From Bacillus massiliglaciei (GTDB lineage Bacteria > Bacillota > Bacilli > Bacillales > DSM-1321): a DNA stretch of 64,000 nucleotides. The stretch spans positions 56,187 to 120,186 of the forward strand of contig NZ_LT622358.1 in assembly GCF_900098925.1 (NCBI RefSeq), given 5' to 3'. Every line of letters begins with the position of its first letter. Position 1 is the stretch's first letter. Made by a program: the position numbers and the translations under genes. This document shows, piece by piece, positions 55,001 through 64,000 of this stretch. The notes below the pieces were generated by a model. That model saw nothing but the letters and a program-made list of their open reading frames with translations, made no database searches and was not told the origin of the DNA.

Positions 55001-55825
55001 ATGACAGCATTTTGGGGCGAAGTAGTTGGAACCATGATTCTCATTCTTTTAGGAAACGGTGTAGGCGCAGGAAATACATTGAAGAAAACTTTTTCAAATG
55101 GTTCCGGCTGGATTGTGATTACAATCGCCTGGGGGCTGGCCGTAACAATGGGTGTGTATGCCGTGGGCAATTACAGCGGAGCGCATCTGAATCCAGCCGT
55201 TTCAGTGGCTATGGCAATGACGGGGAATTTTGCCTGGAGCGATGTCCCCCTTTATATCCTTGGGCAGTTGCTTGGCGCCATCCTCGGTGCAAGTCTTGTA
55301 TTCCTTCAGTATTTGCCGCATTGGAAAGTAACAGATGACCCTGGTGCTAAATTGGGCATCTTTGCAACGGGACCGGCAATCCCTCATACAATGGGCAATC
55401 TTCTTAGTGAAATTATCGGAACTTTTGTCTTGGTTATCGGTCTTCTCACAATTGGTGCAAATGATTTTACAGAAGGGCTGAATCCTCTTGCAGTCGGCTT
55501 GCTGATTGTGGTTATCGGAATGTCCCTTGGCGGTACTACTGGCTATGCGATTAATCCAGCCCGTGACCTGGGTCCAAGGATTGCTCATTTTCTGCTTCCG
55601 ATTCCGGGTAAGGGATCATCGAATTGGAAGTATGCGCCGATTCCGATCATTGGTCCGTTAGTCGGCGGGGGAACGGCGGCCGTGTTCTACCAGGCTGTCT
55701 TTTTAGGGAAAGTCGGCGTCTCTTTCTGGGTAATGCTGGCCATTCTGTGCCTGACATTAATTACAGCCGGAATTATTGATAAAAAGAGGTCTAATTCTGC
55801 AGAATTGAATTATAGGTTAAAATAA
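55001..55825 (+). CDS. glpF: Glycerol uptake facilitator
   Basis: 274 residues, six membrane helices of the aquaglyceroporin family, same length as B. subtilis GlpF. Both NPA boxes are present (SGAHLNPAVS and YAINPARDLGPR). ATG 55001 follows AAAGGTGGAG; an earlier in-frame TTG would place this site inside the gene. 34 bases before glpK, same transcript. Confidence 0.96.
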   Translation: MTAFWGEVVGTMILILLGNGVGAGNTLKKTFSNGSGWIVITIAWGLAVTMGVYAVGNYSGAHLNPAVSVAMAMTGNFAWSDVPLYILGQLLGAILGASLVFLQYLPHWKVTDDPGAKLGIFATGPAIPHTMGNLLSEIIGTFVLVIGLLTIGANDFTEGLNPLAVGLLIVVIGMSLGGTTGYAINPARDLGPRIAHFLLPIPGKGSSNWKYAPIPIIGPLVGGGTAAVFYQAVFLGKVGVSFWVMLAILCLTLITAGIIDKKRSNSAELNYRLK

Positions 55826-55853
55826 TGGGTAGTGAACGAGATAAAGGAGATGA

Positions 55854-57350
<1,497 letters not shown>

Positions 57351-57361
57351 TTGCTTTTCCC

Positions 57362-57389
57362 TTGAAATAAATTCTTGATGGAGTATAAT
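57362..57389 (+). promoter_or_regulatory. Sigma-A promoter of glpD
   Basis: TTGAAA (57362-57367), 16 bases, TATAAT (57384-57389). Confidence 0.75.
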
Positions 57390-57420
57390 GAAGGTAAGTT
57401 AATATTCGGGCGGAGATTTG

Positions 57421-57470
57421 GAGAGGCCATGACAGTATAGGGGGAACTATGCTGTTGTGGCCTCTCTTTT
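57421..57470 (+). terminator. glpD leader terminator, GlpP target
   Basis: GAGAGGCCA / TGGCCTCTC arms then TTTT, about 70 bases before glpD. Same arrangement as in front of glpF. Confidence 0.8.
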
Positions 57471-57538
57471 GTTATGCTCAGAAGTATTAAAGCCTGAATA
57501 TTGGGGTAAAAGAGAGATATGATGAGAGGGTGGGATAA

Positions 57539-59197
57539 ATGGCATTTACTAATCTGAAACGAACTGAGATAAAAGAAAAATTGAAGAAGCAAGAGTATGA
57601 TTTGCTTGTAATCGGCGGAGGTATCACAGGATCCGGCATTTCTTTGGATGCAACAACAAGGGGTATGAAAACGGCTTTAGTGGAAATGCAAGATTTCGCT
57701 GCCGGTACTTCAAGCCGTTCCACTAAGCTGGTACACGGCGGCCTGCGCTATTTGAAACAATTTGAGGTGGGCATGGTGGCTGAAGTAGGGAAGGAACGTG
57801 CGATTGTCTATGAAAACGGCCCCCATGTTACCACACCTGAATGGATGCTTCTTCCTTTCCATGAAGGAGGTACATTCGGAAAGTTTACGACGTCCATCGG
57901 GCTGAGAGTCTATGATTTTCTTGCGGGAGTAAAGCGGGCTGAGCGCCGTTCTATTCTTACGAGGGAAGAAACAAGCCGAAAAGAGCCGCTTGTCAAAAAA
58001 GAAGGCCTGCTTGGAGGCGGATATTATGTAGAATACCGCACGGACGATGCCCGGCTGACCATTGAGGTAGCGAAGAAGGCTTCCGAACTGGGAGCGGATT
58101 TGCTGAATTATACGAAAGTAGTCGACTTCACTTATGAGAACGGAAAAGTGAATGGAGCAGTTGTGGAAGATGTCCTGACAAAAGAGAAATATGAAATAAA
58201 AGCGAAAAAAGTGATTAATGCAGCAGGTCCGTGGGTTGACAGTCTGCGTGAAAAGGATGATTCGAAAAAAGGTAAAACCCTTCACCTGACTAAAGGGGTC
58301 CATGTCGTCATTGATCAATCTAAATTCCCGTTGACCCAGGCTGTTTATTTTGATACGCCTGACGGCCGGATGATTTTTGCCATTCCTAGGGCAGGAAAAG
58401 CCTATGTGGGAACAACCGATACATTTTATGAAGAGGATCCAATCAATCCAAAGATGACGGAAGCAGACCGTGATTATATTGTGGAAGCCATTCATTATAT
58501 GTTCCCTGAGGCAGGCATTACGGCAGATGACATTGAATCAAGCTGGGCCGGTGTGCGTCCGCTGATTCATGAAGAAGGCAAAGATCCTTCCGAAATCTCA
58601 CGAAAAGACGAGATCTGGGTTTCAAACACAGGGTTAGTCACCATTGCCGGCGGAAAGCTGACTGGTTACAGAAAAATGGCGGAACAAGTAGTAGACAAAG
58701 TTGCCGGCCTATTTAAAGAGGAAGAAGGCATCTTGTTTGATAAAGTTCAAACGAAACATCTGCCGATTTCTGGCGGTGATATTGGCGGTTCCGGCCAATT
58801 CGAAAGCTTTGTACAGAGCACGGCATCTGAAGGTGTATCTGCAGGCTTAACCCGGGAACAGGCAGAAGGCATTGCCAGGATGTACGGTACGAATGCCAAG
58901 AAGGTATTTAATTTGGTTAAAGGAAAAGAGGCCGAAGCTAAGAAATACGGATTGCCGCTTGATCTTTATGGGAAAGCCGCTTATGCTGTCCAGTATGAAA
59001 TGGCCGCAACGCCGCTTGATGTTTTAATGCGAAGAACAGGCGCCATTCTTTTCGACATCAAAACAGCCAAGTCCTTTAAAGAAGGAATCGTAAAATACAT
59101 GCAGGATGTATTTGGCTGGTCAGAAAAAGAGGCATCTGCTTATAAAGAGGAAGTTGACCGTCTTATTCACCAGGCCGAAACTCCTGTGAAGTCTTAA
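57539..59197 (+). CDS. glpD: Aerobic glycerol-3-phosphate dehydrogenase
   Basis: 552 residues, FAD enzyme passing electrons to menaquinone. Dinucleotide motif [17 protein letters not shown], then [43 protein letters not shown] and [17 protein letters not shown]. Peripheral membrane enzyme that forms dihydroxyacetone phosphate. ATG behind GAGGGTGGGAT. Confidence 0.96.
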   Translation: MAFTNLKRTEIKEKLKKQEYDLLVIGGGITGSGISLDATTRGMKTALVEMQDFAAGTSSRSTKLVHGGLRYLKQFEVGMVAEVGKERAIVYENGPHVTTPEWMLLPFHEGGTFGKFTTSIGLRVYDFLAGVKRAERRSILTREETSRKEPLVKKEGLLGGGYYVEYRTDDARLTIEVAKKASELGADLLNYTKVVDFTYENGKVNGAVVEDVLTKEKYEIKAKKVINAAGPWVDSLREKDDSKKGKTLHLTKGVHVVIDQSKFPLTQAVYFDTPDGRMIFAIPRAGKAYVGTTDTFYEEDPINPKMTEADRDYIVEAIHYMFPEAGITADDIESSWAGVRPLIHEEGKDPSEISRKDEIWVSNTGLVTIAGGKLTGYRKMAEQVVDKVAGLFKEEEGILFDKVQTKHLPISGGDIGGSGQFESFVQSTASEGVSAGLTREQAEGIARMYGTNAKKVFNLVKGKEAEAKKYGLPLDLYGKAAYAVQYEMAATPLDVLMRRTGAILFDIKTAKSFKEGIVKYMQDVFGWSEKEASAYKEEVDRLIHQAETPVKS

Positions 59198-59243
59198 GTT
59201 GAATAGCTGGTTCAAAAAACGCTTCAGGCCTTAGCCTGGAATG

Positions 59244-59400
59244 AGGGCAGAACTCGAATATTTTCGAGTTTATCTGCCCTCTTTTTTCTTTTAAATAGAT
59301 GTTGTAAATAGGCAGGTTGATTCCACAGTGGATGGATGCTTTCCATGGGCGGCTAAAGTCCGTCCCCGGAAAGCAAGTACTTGAAACGGATCAAGGGATT
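59244..59400. mobile_element. Possible decayed end of an IS1182-type element
   Basis: Hairpin with AACTCGAA...TTCGAGTT and outer arms GAGGGCAGA / TCTGCCCTC, then CTTTTTTCTTTTAAATA, and further on GGTTGATTCC...GGATGCTTTCCATGGGCG. The same sequence of elements appears at the left end of the IS1182-type fragment at 40676-40800. No transposase remains. The hairpin doubles as a glpD terminator. Confidence 0.4.
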
Positions 59401-59434
59401 TTAACTGCAATTCATCAAGAAAAGACATTCTGAC

Positions 59435-59467
59435 AGCTCCAGGCCTTTGCCTGGAGCTGTTTTTCGT
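59435..59467 (+). terminator. Terminator ahead of spoIIIA
   Basis: ACAGCTCCAGGC / GCCTGGAGCTGT stem, then TTTTT. Insulates the sporulation operon from glpD. Confidence 0.85.
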
Positions 59468-59560
59468 TTTTATCGGCTATTTGAAAAACGGGCACTTTGA
59501 ATACTCCCCGCCGTAAGCAGCCTACTGGCAGTGGATCGAACTTCAAAAAAGTAAAATATG

Positions 59561-59589
59561 TCATGTTTGAAAGCTGCAGTGCATACATA
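59561..59589 (+). promoter_or_regulatory. Candidate sigma-E promoter of spoIIIA
   Basis: TCATGTTT (from 59561) and CATACATA (59582-59589), about 13-14 bases apart, resembling the mother-cell sigma-E consensus. The B. subtilis spoIIIA operon is sigma-E driven. Confidence 0.5.
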
Positions 59590-59625
59590 TTAGTGAAACG
59601 CGGTGTATATAGGAGGGTTGTCTAC

Positions 59626-60561
59626 TTGGAAACGATTCTAGCTCTATTGCCGAAAACGATACAGCTGCAGCTCAAGGGAATGTCACCGGATTTGTTCAGG
59701 AAAGTAGAGGAAGTCAGAATACGCATCGGAAGGCCGATTGAATTAATTGCTGAAGGGGGCCGTCCGATTTTTATCCCTTACCTGGTTCGGCCGGAAGACG
59801 GTGAAATGTTTTTAAATGAACTCAGCCAGTTCTCTCTATATACGATGGAAGAGGAATTAAAAAGAGGCTACATTACAGTATCCGGGGGCCATCGGGTCGG
59901 ACTGGCTGGGAAGGTCATTCTTGAAGAAGGCCGAGTAAAAGCAGTCCGGCATATTTCCTCTTATAATATCCGGATTGCCAGACAAAAAGTAGGGATTGCC
60001 GAACCGCTTGTTCCCTATTTATATGAAGAAGGCTGGCTTCAATCCCTGATCATTGGAGCCCCCCAAACCGGAAAAACCACCATTTTGAGAGATTTGGCGC
60101 GTGTTGTTTCAACAGGCGCTGCAGAGTGGGATATCCTGCCCGAGAAAGTAGGGATTGTTGATGAACGTTCGGAGATTGCAGGCTGCATTCACGGGGTCCC
60201 TCAGTTAGACTTTGGGCCGAGGGTGGACGTGCTTGACAGCTGTCCGAAAGCGGAGGGAATGATGATGATGATCCGCTCTATGTCACCGGACGTTTTGATT
60301 GTCGATGAAATAGGCCGCCAAGAAGACTCAGCAGCAGTCATGGAAGCAGTGAATGCGGGTATCAAGCTGATGATTACCGCCCATGGAGGAACTTACGAAG
60401 AGATTTGCAAAAGGCCGGTCATATCAGAATTGCTCAGCCAGTCAATATTCAACCGAATCATTGAGCTTCGGAGAGACCGTGAAGGAAAGAGGCATTGGGC
60501 TATTCTGGACAGTGCCGGCAGGAAAATAGAAGAAAAGGCTGTGGAGGGCAGGCATGCTTAA
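59626..60561 (+). CDS. spoIIIAA: SpoIIIAA, secretion ATPase of the feeding-tube complex
   Basis: 311 residues from TTG 59626, behind AGGAGGG; this start matches the length and N-terminus of B. subtilis SpoIIIAA (307 residues), so the longer upstream frame is ignored. Mother-cell traffic ATPase of the type II/IV secretion family. Walker A IGAPQTGKTTILRDLA, aspartate box VGIVDERSEIAGC, Walker B PDVLIVDEIGRQED. The last eight bases overlap spoIIIAB. Confidence 0.95.
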   Translation: METILALLPKTIQLQLKGMSPDLFRKVEEVRIRIGRPIELIAEGGRPIFIPYLVRPEDGEMFLNELSQFSLYTMEEELKRGYITVSGGHRVGLAGKVILEEGRVKAVRHISSYNIRIARQKVGIAEPLVPYLYEEGWLQSLIIGAPQTGKTTILRDLARVVSTGAAEWDILPEKVGIVDERSEIAGCIHGVPQLDFGPRVDVLDSCPKAEGMMMMIRSMSPDVLIVDEIGRQEDSAAVMEAVNAGIKLMITAHGGTYEEICKRPVISELLSQSIFNRIIELRRDREGKRHWAILDSAGRKIEEKAVEGRHA

Positions 60562-61069
60562 ATTGATTGGCGCTGCCTTGATCATTGCCGTGACAACCTG
60601 GATGGGATTTGAATCAGCGAAAAAATTAAGCCTCCGTCCCCGTCAGCTCAGGCAGCTGAAAGTAGCCCTCCATTCCCTTGAAGCGGAAATTATGTACGGG
60701 CATACCCCGCTGAAGGAAGCTGCGCGGAAGCTTTCCAAACAATTGATTTCTCCCCTGTCTGATCTTTTTGAGTTATTTGCCGCAGGGCTGGAATCAGGAG
60801 GCACGACTGTTAAAGAGGCCTGGGAGGGAAGCCTGCGGATGAACTGGGACAGGCTCACTTTAAAAGAGGGAGAGTTTGAAATTCTTTCCCAGTTTGGGGA
60901 AACCCTTGGCAAAAGTGATAAATATCATCAGCAGAAACAAATTCAGCTGACGATGGCCCATTTGGAGAGGGAAGAAGCAGATGCGCTAGAACGGCAGAGT
61001 AAATACGAGAAAATGATGAAAAGCCTTGGCTTTTTATCCGGGCTGCTGCTGAGTCTTCTGTTGATATAA
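60554..61069 (+). CDS. spoIIIAB: SpoIIIAB
   Basis: 171 residues, same length as in B. subtilis. One membrane helix at each end (KLIGAALIIAVTTWMGF; LGFLSGLLLSLLLI) around a helical domain resembling type II secretion GspF proteins (QLKVALHSLEAEIMYGHTPL). Mother-cell membrane partner of SpoIIIAA. Confidence 0.95.
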   Translation: MLKLIGAALIIAVTTWMGFESAKKLSLRPRQLRQLKVALHSLEAEIMYGHTPLKEAARKLSKQLISPLSDLFELFAAGLESGGTTVKEAWEGSLRMNWDRLTLKEGEFEILSQFGETLGKSDKYHQQKQIQLTMAHLEREEADALERQSKYEKMMKSLGFLSGLLLSLLLI

Positions 61070-61087
61070 GCAAAGCGGGGGGAATGA

Positions 61088-61294
61088 ATGATGGGCATTG
61101 AAGTCGATATCATTTTCAAAATAGCGGGAGTGGGACTGGTAGTCGCCTTCCTGCATACCATTTTAGATCAGGTTGGAAAGAAAGAATACGCCCAGTGGGT
61201 GACCCTTTTCGGTTTCATCTATATCTTATTTATGGTTGCTTCGATTGTGGAAGATCTGTTTCAGAAAATCAAATCTGTTTTTTTGTTTCAGTAG
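61088..61294 (+). CDS. spoIIIAC: SpoIIIAC
   Basis: 68 residues, two membrane helices: IIFKIAGVGLVVAFLHTILD, QVGKKEYAQWVTLFGFIYIL. Two adjacent ATGs (61088 and 61091); the first gives the B. subtilis length. Behind GCGGGGGGAATG. Confidence 0.93.
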   Translation: MMGIEVDIIFKIAGVGLVVAFLHTILDQVGKKEYAQWVTLFGFIYILFMVASIVEDLFQKIKSVFLFQ

Positions 61295-61306
61295 GGGGGA
61301 TACGCC

Positions 61307-61696
61307 ATTGAAATCATAAAAATTGTCGGCATTGCCCTGATTGCCACTTTCCTGGCGCTGATCATTAAAGAACAAAAGCCAAACTTTGCGTTTCTTCTCA
61401 TAGTTTTTACCGGCTGTGCCATTTTTCTTTTCTTGGCAGATAAAATTTATGAGATTATCTTGATGATTGAAAAAATCGCCCTTCAAGCAAATGTGAATAT
61501 GGTGTATTTAGAAACAATCCTAAAGATCATCGGCATCGCCTATATTGCGGAGTTTGCTTCCCAGATTACAAAAGATGCCGGCCAGGGGTCGCTGGCTTCG
61601 AAAATCGAGCTGAGCGGCAAGGTGTTGATTCTGGCGATGGCCATCCCAATCTTGACTGTTATTATCGAAACAATCCTGCAGATGCTTCCCAGTTAA
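61307..61696 (+). CDS. spoIIIAD: SpoIIIAD, apparently with an ATT start
   Basis: 129 residues, paralogue of SpoIIIAC with extra membrane helices: IEIIKIVGIALIATFLALII, KEQKPNFAFLLIVFTGCAIF, MVYLETILKIIGIAYIAEFA. The frame is closed upstream by TAG at 61292; between it and the conserved start of the protein there is no ATG, GTG or TTG. The best initiator is ATT at 61307, six bases after GGGGGGA. The first in-frame canonical-type start (TTG 61433) would delete the first 42 residues. Confidence 0.88.
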   Translation: MEIIKIVGIALIATFLALIIKEQKPNFAFLLIVFTGCAIFLFLADKIYEIILMIEKIALQANVNMVYLETILKIIGIAYIAEFASQITKDAGQGSLASKIELSGKVLILAMAIPILTVIIETILQMLPS

Positions 61697-61726
61697 TCAA
61701 GCCATTTTCCGTCATGGGGTGAATGT

Positions 61727-62938
61727 ATGAAGCGATGGTTGCACTATTTATTTCTGCCGTTATTCCTAGTAATGATCATGCAGCAGGAAGTTCTGGCCGC
61801 GGAGGATATTGGAAGTGAGGAAGAAGGACAGGCAAGCGAAGAAAACCTGCAGTCTGACATGGTACAAGCTCAAGTTGATCAGATTGGGTTAGGGGAACTG
61901 AAGCAGTTTTGGGATGATATTGTGGATGAATATGGCGGTTTTTTGCCGGAAAGCCAGAAGGGAAGTCTTGTGGACTTCATCAGCGGTGAAAAGGAATTCT
62001 CGTTCCAGGAGTGGTTCAAAGGAATCGGAAAGTTTATCTTTCATGAATTTCTTGTCAATGGCAGGCTGCTCGGTTCCCTCCTCTTGCTGACAATTCTCAG
62101 CATGTTCCTTCAGTCTCTGCAAAATGCTTTTGAACAGAGTACCATCAGTAAAATTGCCTACTCAATCGTTTATATGGTTCTTATTATCCTGGGACTTAAC
62201 AGCTTTCATGTCGCCATCGAATATACAAAAGAAACCATCGATGTTATGATTTCGTTCCTGATGGCTCTGATCCCTCTGTTAATGGCGCTGATAGCAGCTA
62301 CTGGAGGGATGGTATCAGCGGCATTTTTCCATCCTGTCCTGCTTTTCCTCATGAATACGAGCGGGATGCTGATCCAGTTTGTTGTTCTGCCGCTCCTGTT
62401 CTTTTCGGCGCTTCTGAGCATTGTCAGCACGATGACCGAGCATTATAAAATGACCCAGCTGGCCCAGCTTCTCAGAAACTTTGCTATCGGCATTTTGGGG
62501 GCATTTATGACTGTCTTTCTTGGTGTCGTGTCCGTACAGGGCACAACTTCTGCGGTCGCAGACGGGGTAGCGCTCAGGACGGCCAAGTTCGTGGCAGGGA
62601 ACTTTATCCCTGTTATCGGCCGGATGTTCACGGATGCGACAGATACGGTCATGAATGCATCTGTTTTACTGAAAAATACTGTAGGGCTGACCGGGGTCAT
62701 CATCCTTCTTCTGATCACTGCCTTTCCGGCCATCAAGATCCTGATGATTTCGTTTATATATAAGCTGTCTGCAAGTCTGCTTCAGCCGCTTGGAGGCGGA
62801 CCGATTATAAAGTGCCTGGACATCATTGGAAAAAGCATGATTTATATCTTTGCCTCCCTGGCGCTAGTATCCTTAATGTTTTTTCTGAGCATCACGGTCA
62901 TCATAGCAGCAGGGAATATCACTCTTATGGTCAGATGA
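61727..62938 (+). CDS. spoIIIAE: SpoIIIAE
   Basis: 403 residues. Signal peptide (LHYLFLPLFLVMIMQQEVLA), an acidic mature N-terminus, then about seven membrane helices. Polytopic mother-cell component of the SpoIIIA channel. Full length compared with B. subtilis (399). Confidence 0.95.
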   Translation: MKRWLHYLFLPLFLVMIMQQEVLAAEDIGSEEEGQASEENLQSDMVQAQVDQIGLGELKQFWDDIVDEYGGFLPESQKGSLVDFISGEKEFSFQEWFKGIGKFIFHEFLVNGRLLGSLLLLTILSMFLQSLQNAFEQSTISKIAYSIVYMVLIILGLNSFHVAIEYTKETIDVMISFLMALIPLLMALIAATGGMVSAAFFHPVLLFLMNTSGMLIQFVVLPLLFFSALLSIVSTMTEHYKMTQLAQLLRNFAIGILGAFMTVFLGVVSVQGTTSAVADGVALRTAKFVAGNFIPVIGRMFTDATDTVMNASVLLKNTVGLTGVIILLLITAFPAIKILMISFIYKLSASLLQPLGGGPIIKCLDIIGKSMIYIFASLALVSLMFFLSITVIIAAGNITLMVR

Positions 62939-62951
62939 GGAGGAAATAAGT

Positions 62952-63587
62952 TTGAGTTTTATAGCCAGTTGGATTTCCAATATCATCATTTTTGTATTGC
63001 TTGCGACCATTCTTGATATGCTCCTGCCGAATTCCCCTATGCAGAAATACACAAAGATGGTTGTCGGGCTGCTGCTGATTGCTATTATCATCACACCGAT
63101 CTTCAAGCTTTTCCAAACGGACTTTGATGAAATGCTGGCCATGGCGACAAGCGGAATGAACGAAGACGGCGGACAAAAAGATTTAGAGAATTTAACAGAA
63201 TCGAAGAAAAAAGAAATACAAGCTGCCCAGGGTGCATATATTTTAGAACAAATGGCTGTCCAAATGAAGTCCCAGGTGGAAGAGGAGTTGATGGAAAAAT
63301 ATCAGGTTGCAATTGGAGATATCCAGATTGAGGTGAAAAATGATGAGGCGCCGAAAATCCCTGAAGAACTTCAAAAAATCACTCTCACCCTTGAGCCGGC
63401 TAGTCAAGCAGATGGAGCAAAGAACGATGAAGAAGCCGTCGAAACGATTGCTGAAGTCCAAATAGGAACTGAAACAGAAGCTCAAACAAAGCCGTTGCAA
63501 GACTCTGAACAGGTGGAGAAGTTCCTTGCCGCGCAATGGTCTGTCGAAAAGGGAATGATTGAAATTGCCGGGGAAAGGAGTGACTAG
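62952..63587 (+). CDS. spoIIIAF: SpoIIIAF
   Basis: 211 residues from TTG behind AGGAGGAAATAAG. Two membrane helices (IASWISNIIIFVLLATILDM; MVVGLLLIAIIITPIFKLF), then a soluble ring-building-type domain at the C-terminus. Confidence 0.94.
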   Translation: MSFIASWISNIIIFVLLATILDMLLPNSPMQKYTKMVVGLLLIAIIITPIFKLFQTDFDEMLAMATSGMNEDGGQKDLENLTESKKKEIQAAQGAYILEQMAVQMKSQVEEELMEKYQVAIGDIQIEVKNDEAPKIPEELQKITLTLEPASQADGAKNDEEAVETIAEVQIGTETEAQTKPLQDSEQVEKFLAAQWSVEKGMIEIAGERSD

Positions 63588-63589
63588 CA

Positions 63590-64000
63590 TTGAAAAATGA
63601 AAAAGGTCCATTATCCTGGCTTCAAAAACTCTTGAATAAAGAGGGAGGCCAGCAAGACAAGAAGCCTTCCCTTTATGTGTATGCCCTGATCATCGGCTTG
63701 CTCGGCATCGGCATTATGATGGCGGGAAATCTTCTGAAGCCATCTGGAACAGAGGATGCTGGCACCGCCAGCAGCACGGTGTTTAAATCTGATGGGGAAA
63801 AGAATGAAGAGAATGTGGAGACCTTCGGGCAAAAGTCATCAGGTGACTTTAAAACAACAAGGGAATACGAAATATATTTGCAAAATGAAATGAAAGAAGC
63901 TCTTGAAACGATTGCAGGTGTAGAGGAAGTGAAGGTCGTCGTATTTGTGGATTCTTCCGAGAAGAAAGTCTATGAGAGGAATAAGGTCACTCAAAAACAG
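63590..64000 (+). CDS. spoIIIAG: SpoIIIAG, cut by window end
   Basis: First 137 codons. TTG 63590 follows AAAGGAG. KNEKGPLSWLQKLLNKEGGQ, one membrane helix (YVYALIIGLLGIGIMMAGNL), then the start of the ring-building domain (YLQNEMKEALETIAGVEEVK). In B. subtilis SpoIIIAG forms the 30-fold ring of the intercellular channel. Confidence 0.95.
   Translation, partial: MKNEKGPLSWLQKLLNKEGGQQDKKPSLYVYALIIGLLGIGIMMAGNLLKPSGTEDAGTASSTVFKSDGEKNEENVETFGQKSSGDFKTTREYEIYLQNEMKEALETIAGVEEVKVVVFVDSSEKKVYERNKVTQKQ

Noticed and set aside
54787..55338. 183-codon plus-strand frame over the glpF leader and start
   Set aside because: It runs through the leader terminator and overlaps glpF out of frame.
57710..58495. 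261-codon minus-strand frame within glpD
   Set aside because: Antisense to a well-conserved dehydrogenase, with no ribosome site.

Overview
The window comes from the chromosome of an endospore-forming Bacillaceae (Bacillus sensu lato). The right-hand 15 kb is syntenic with the Bacillus subtilis yqhO-yqhP-yqhQ-yqhR-aroQ-yqhT-efp-spoIIIA region, and the left edge holds yqhL, which belongs to the same neighbourhood. Between yqhL and yqhO lies about 46 kb of AT-rich, repeat-ridden accessory DNA. It replaces the lipM (yqhM) and mntR genes found there in B. subtilis. I cannot name the species from the sequence.

Layout. 4-1889: a complete group IIC intron with its reverse transcriptase. 1881-2261: yqhL (minus). 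2770-5328: a class II, B12-dependent ribonucleotide reductase preceded by two NrdR-box-like sites. 5330-9300: remnants of a Tn7-like element (tnsA) and a Tn3-family transposase, a DsrE-like gene, a broken Crp/Fnr regulator, a frameshifted glutaredoxin and an IS3-family element. 9585-11853: PadR regulator + DUF1048 gene and an MFS transporter. 12312-13616: a decayed IS3-family element.

13926-18553 is the first copy, and 36514-42288 the second copy, of a sporulation operon: DUF1657 / YhcN-type lipoprotein / spoVAC / spoVAD / spoVAEb / DUF1657 / DUF421-DUF1657 fusion ('2Duf'), followed by a short YitT-like membrane protein. This is the gene order of the mobile spoVA-2mob operon that raises spore heat resistance in B. 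subtilis-group strains, where it is carried on a Tn1546-like (Tn3-family) transposon. Three Tn3-type tnpA fragments are scattered through this island. Both operon copies carry the same sigma-G-like promoter. Around them sit more spore genes and remnants: cotA laccase, two CotF-type coat proteins, a gerW (ytfJ) homologue, two further DUF421 proteins, two cardiolipin synthase copies (one frameshifted, one truncated), two PAP2 phosphatase copies (both broken), an alkaline-phosphatase-fold phosphodiesterase, small spore-like proteins and many gene fragments. Several modules occur twice in different states of decay, so the island looks as if it grew by duplication or repeated transposition and is now eroding.

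48849-54039 is core DNA again: yqhO, yqhP, yqhQ, yqhR, aroQ, yqhT, efp. 54164-59197 is a complete glycerol utilisation cluster, glpP-glpF-glpK-glpD, inserted between efp and spoIIIA. Its two leader terminators are the expected targets of the GlpP antiterminator. 59626-64000 is spoIIIAA to spoIIIAG (the last cut by the window edge), the mother-cell half of the feeding-tube channel needed for late forespore gene expression.

No tRNA, rRNA or CRISPR array was seen.
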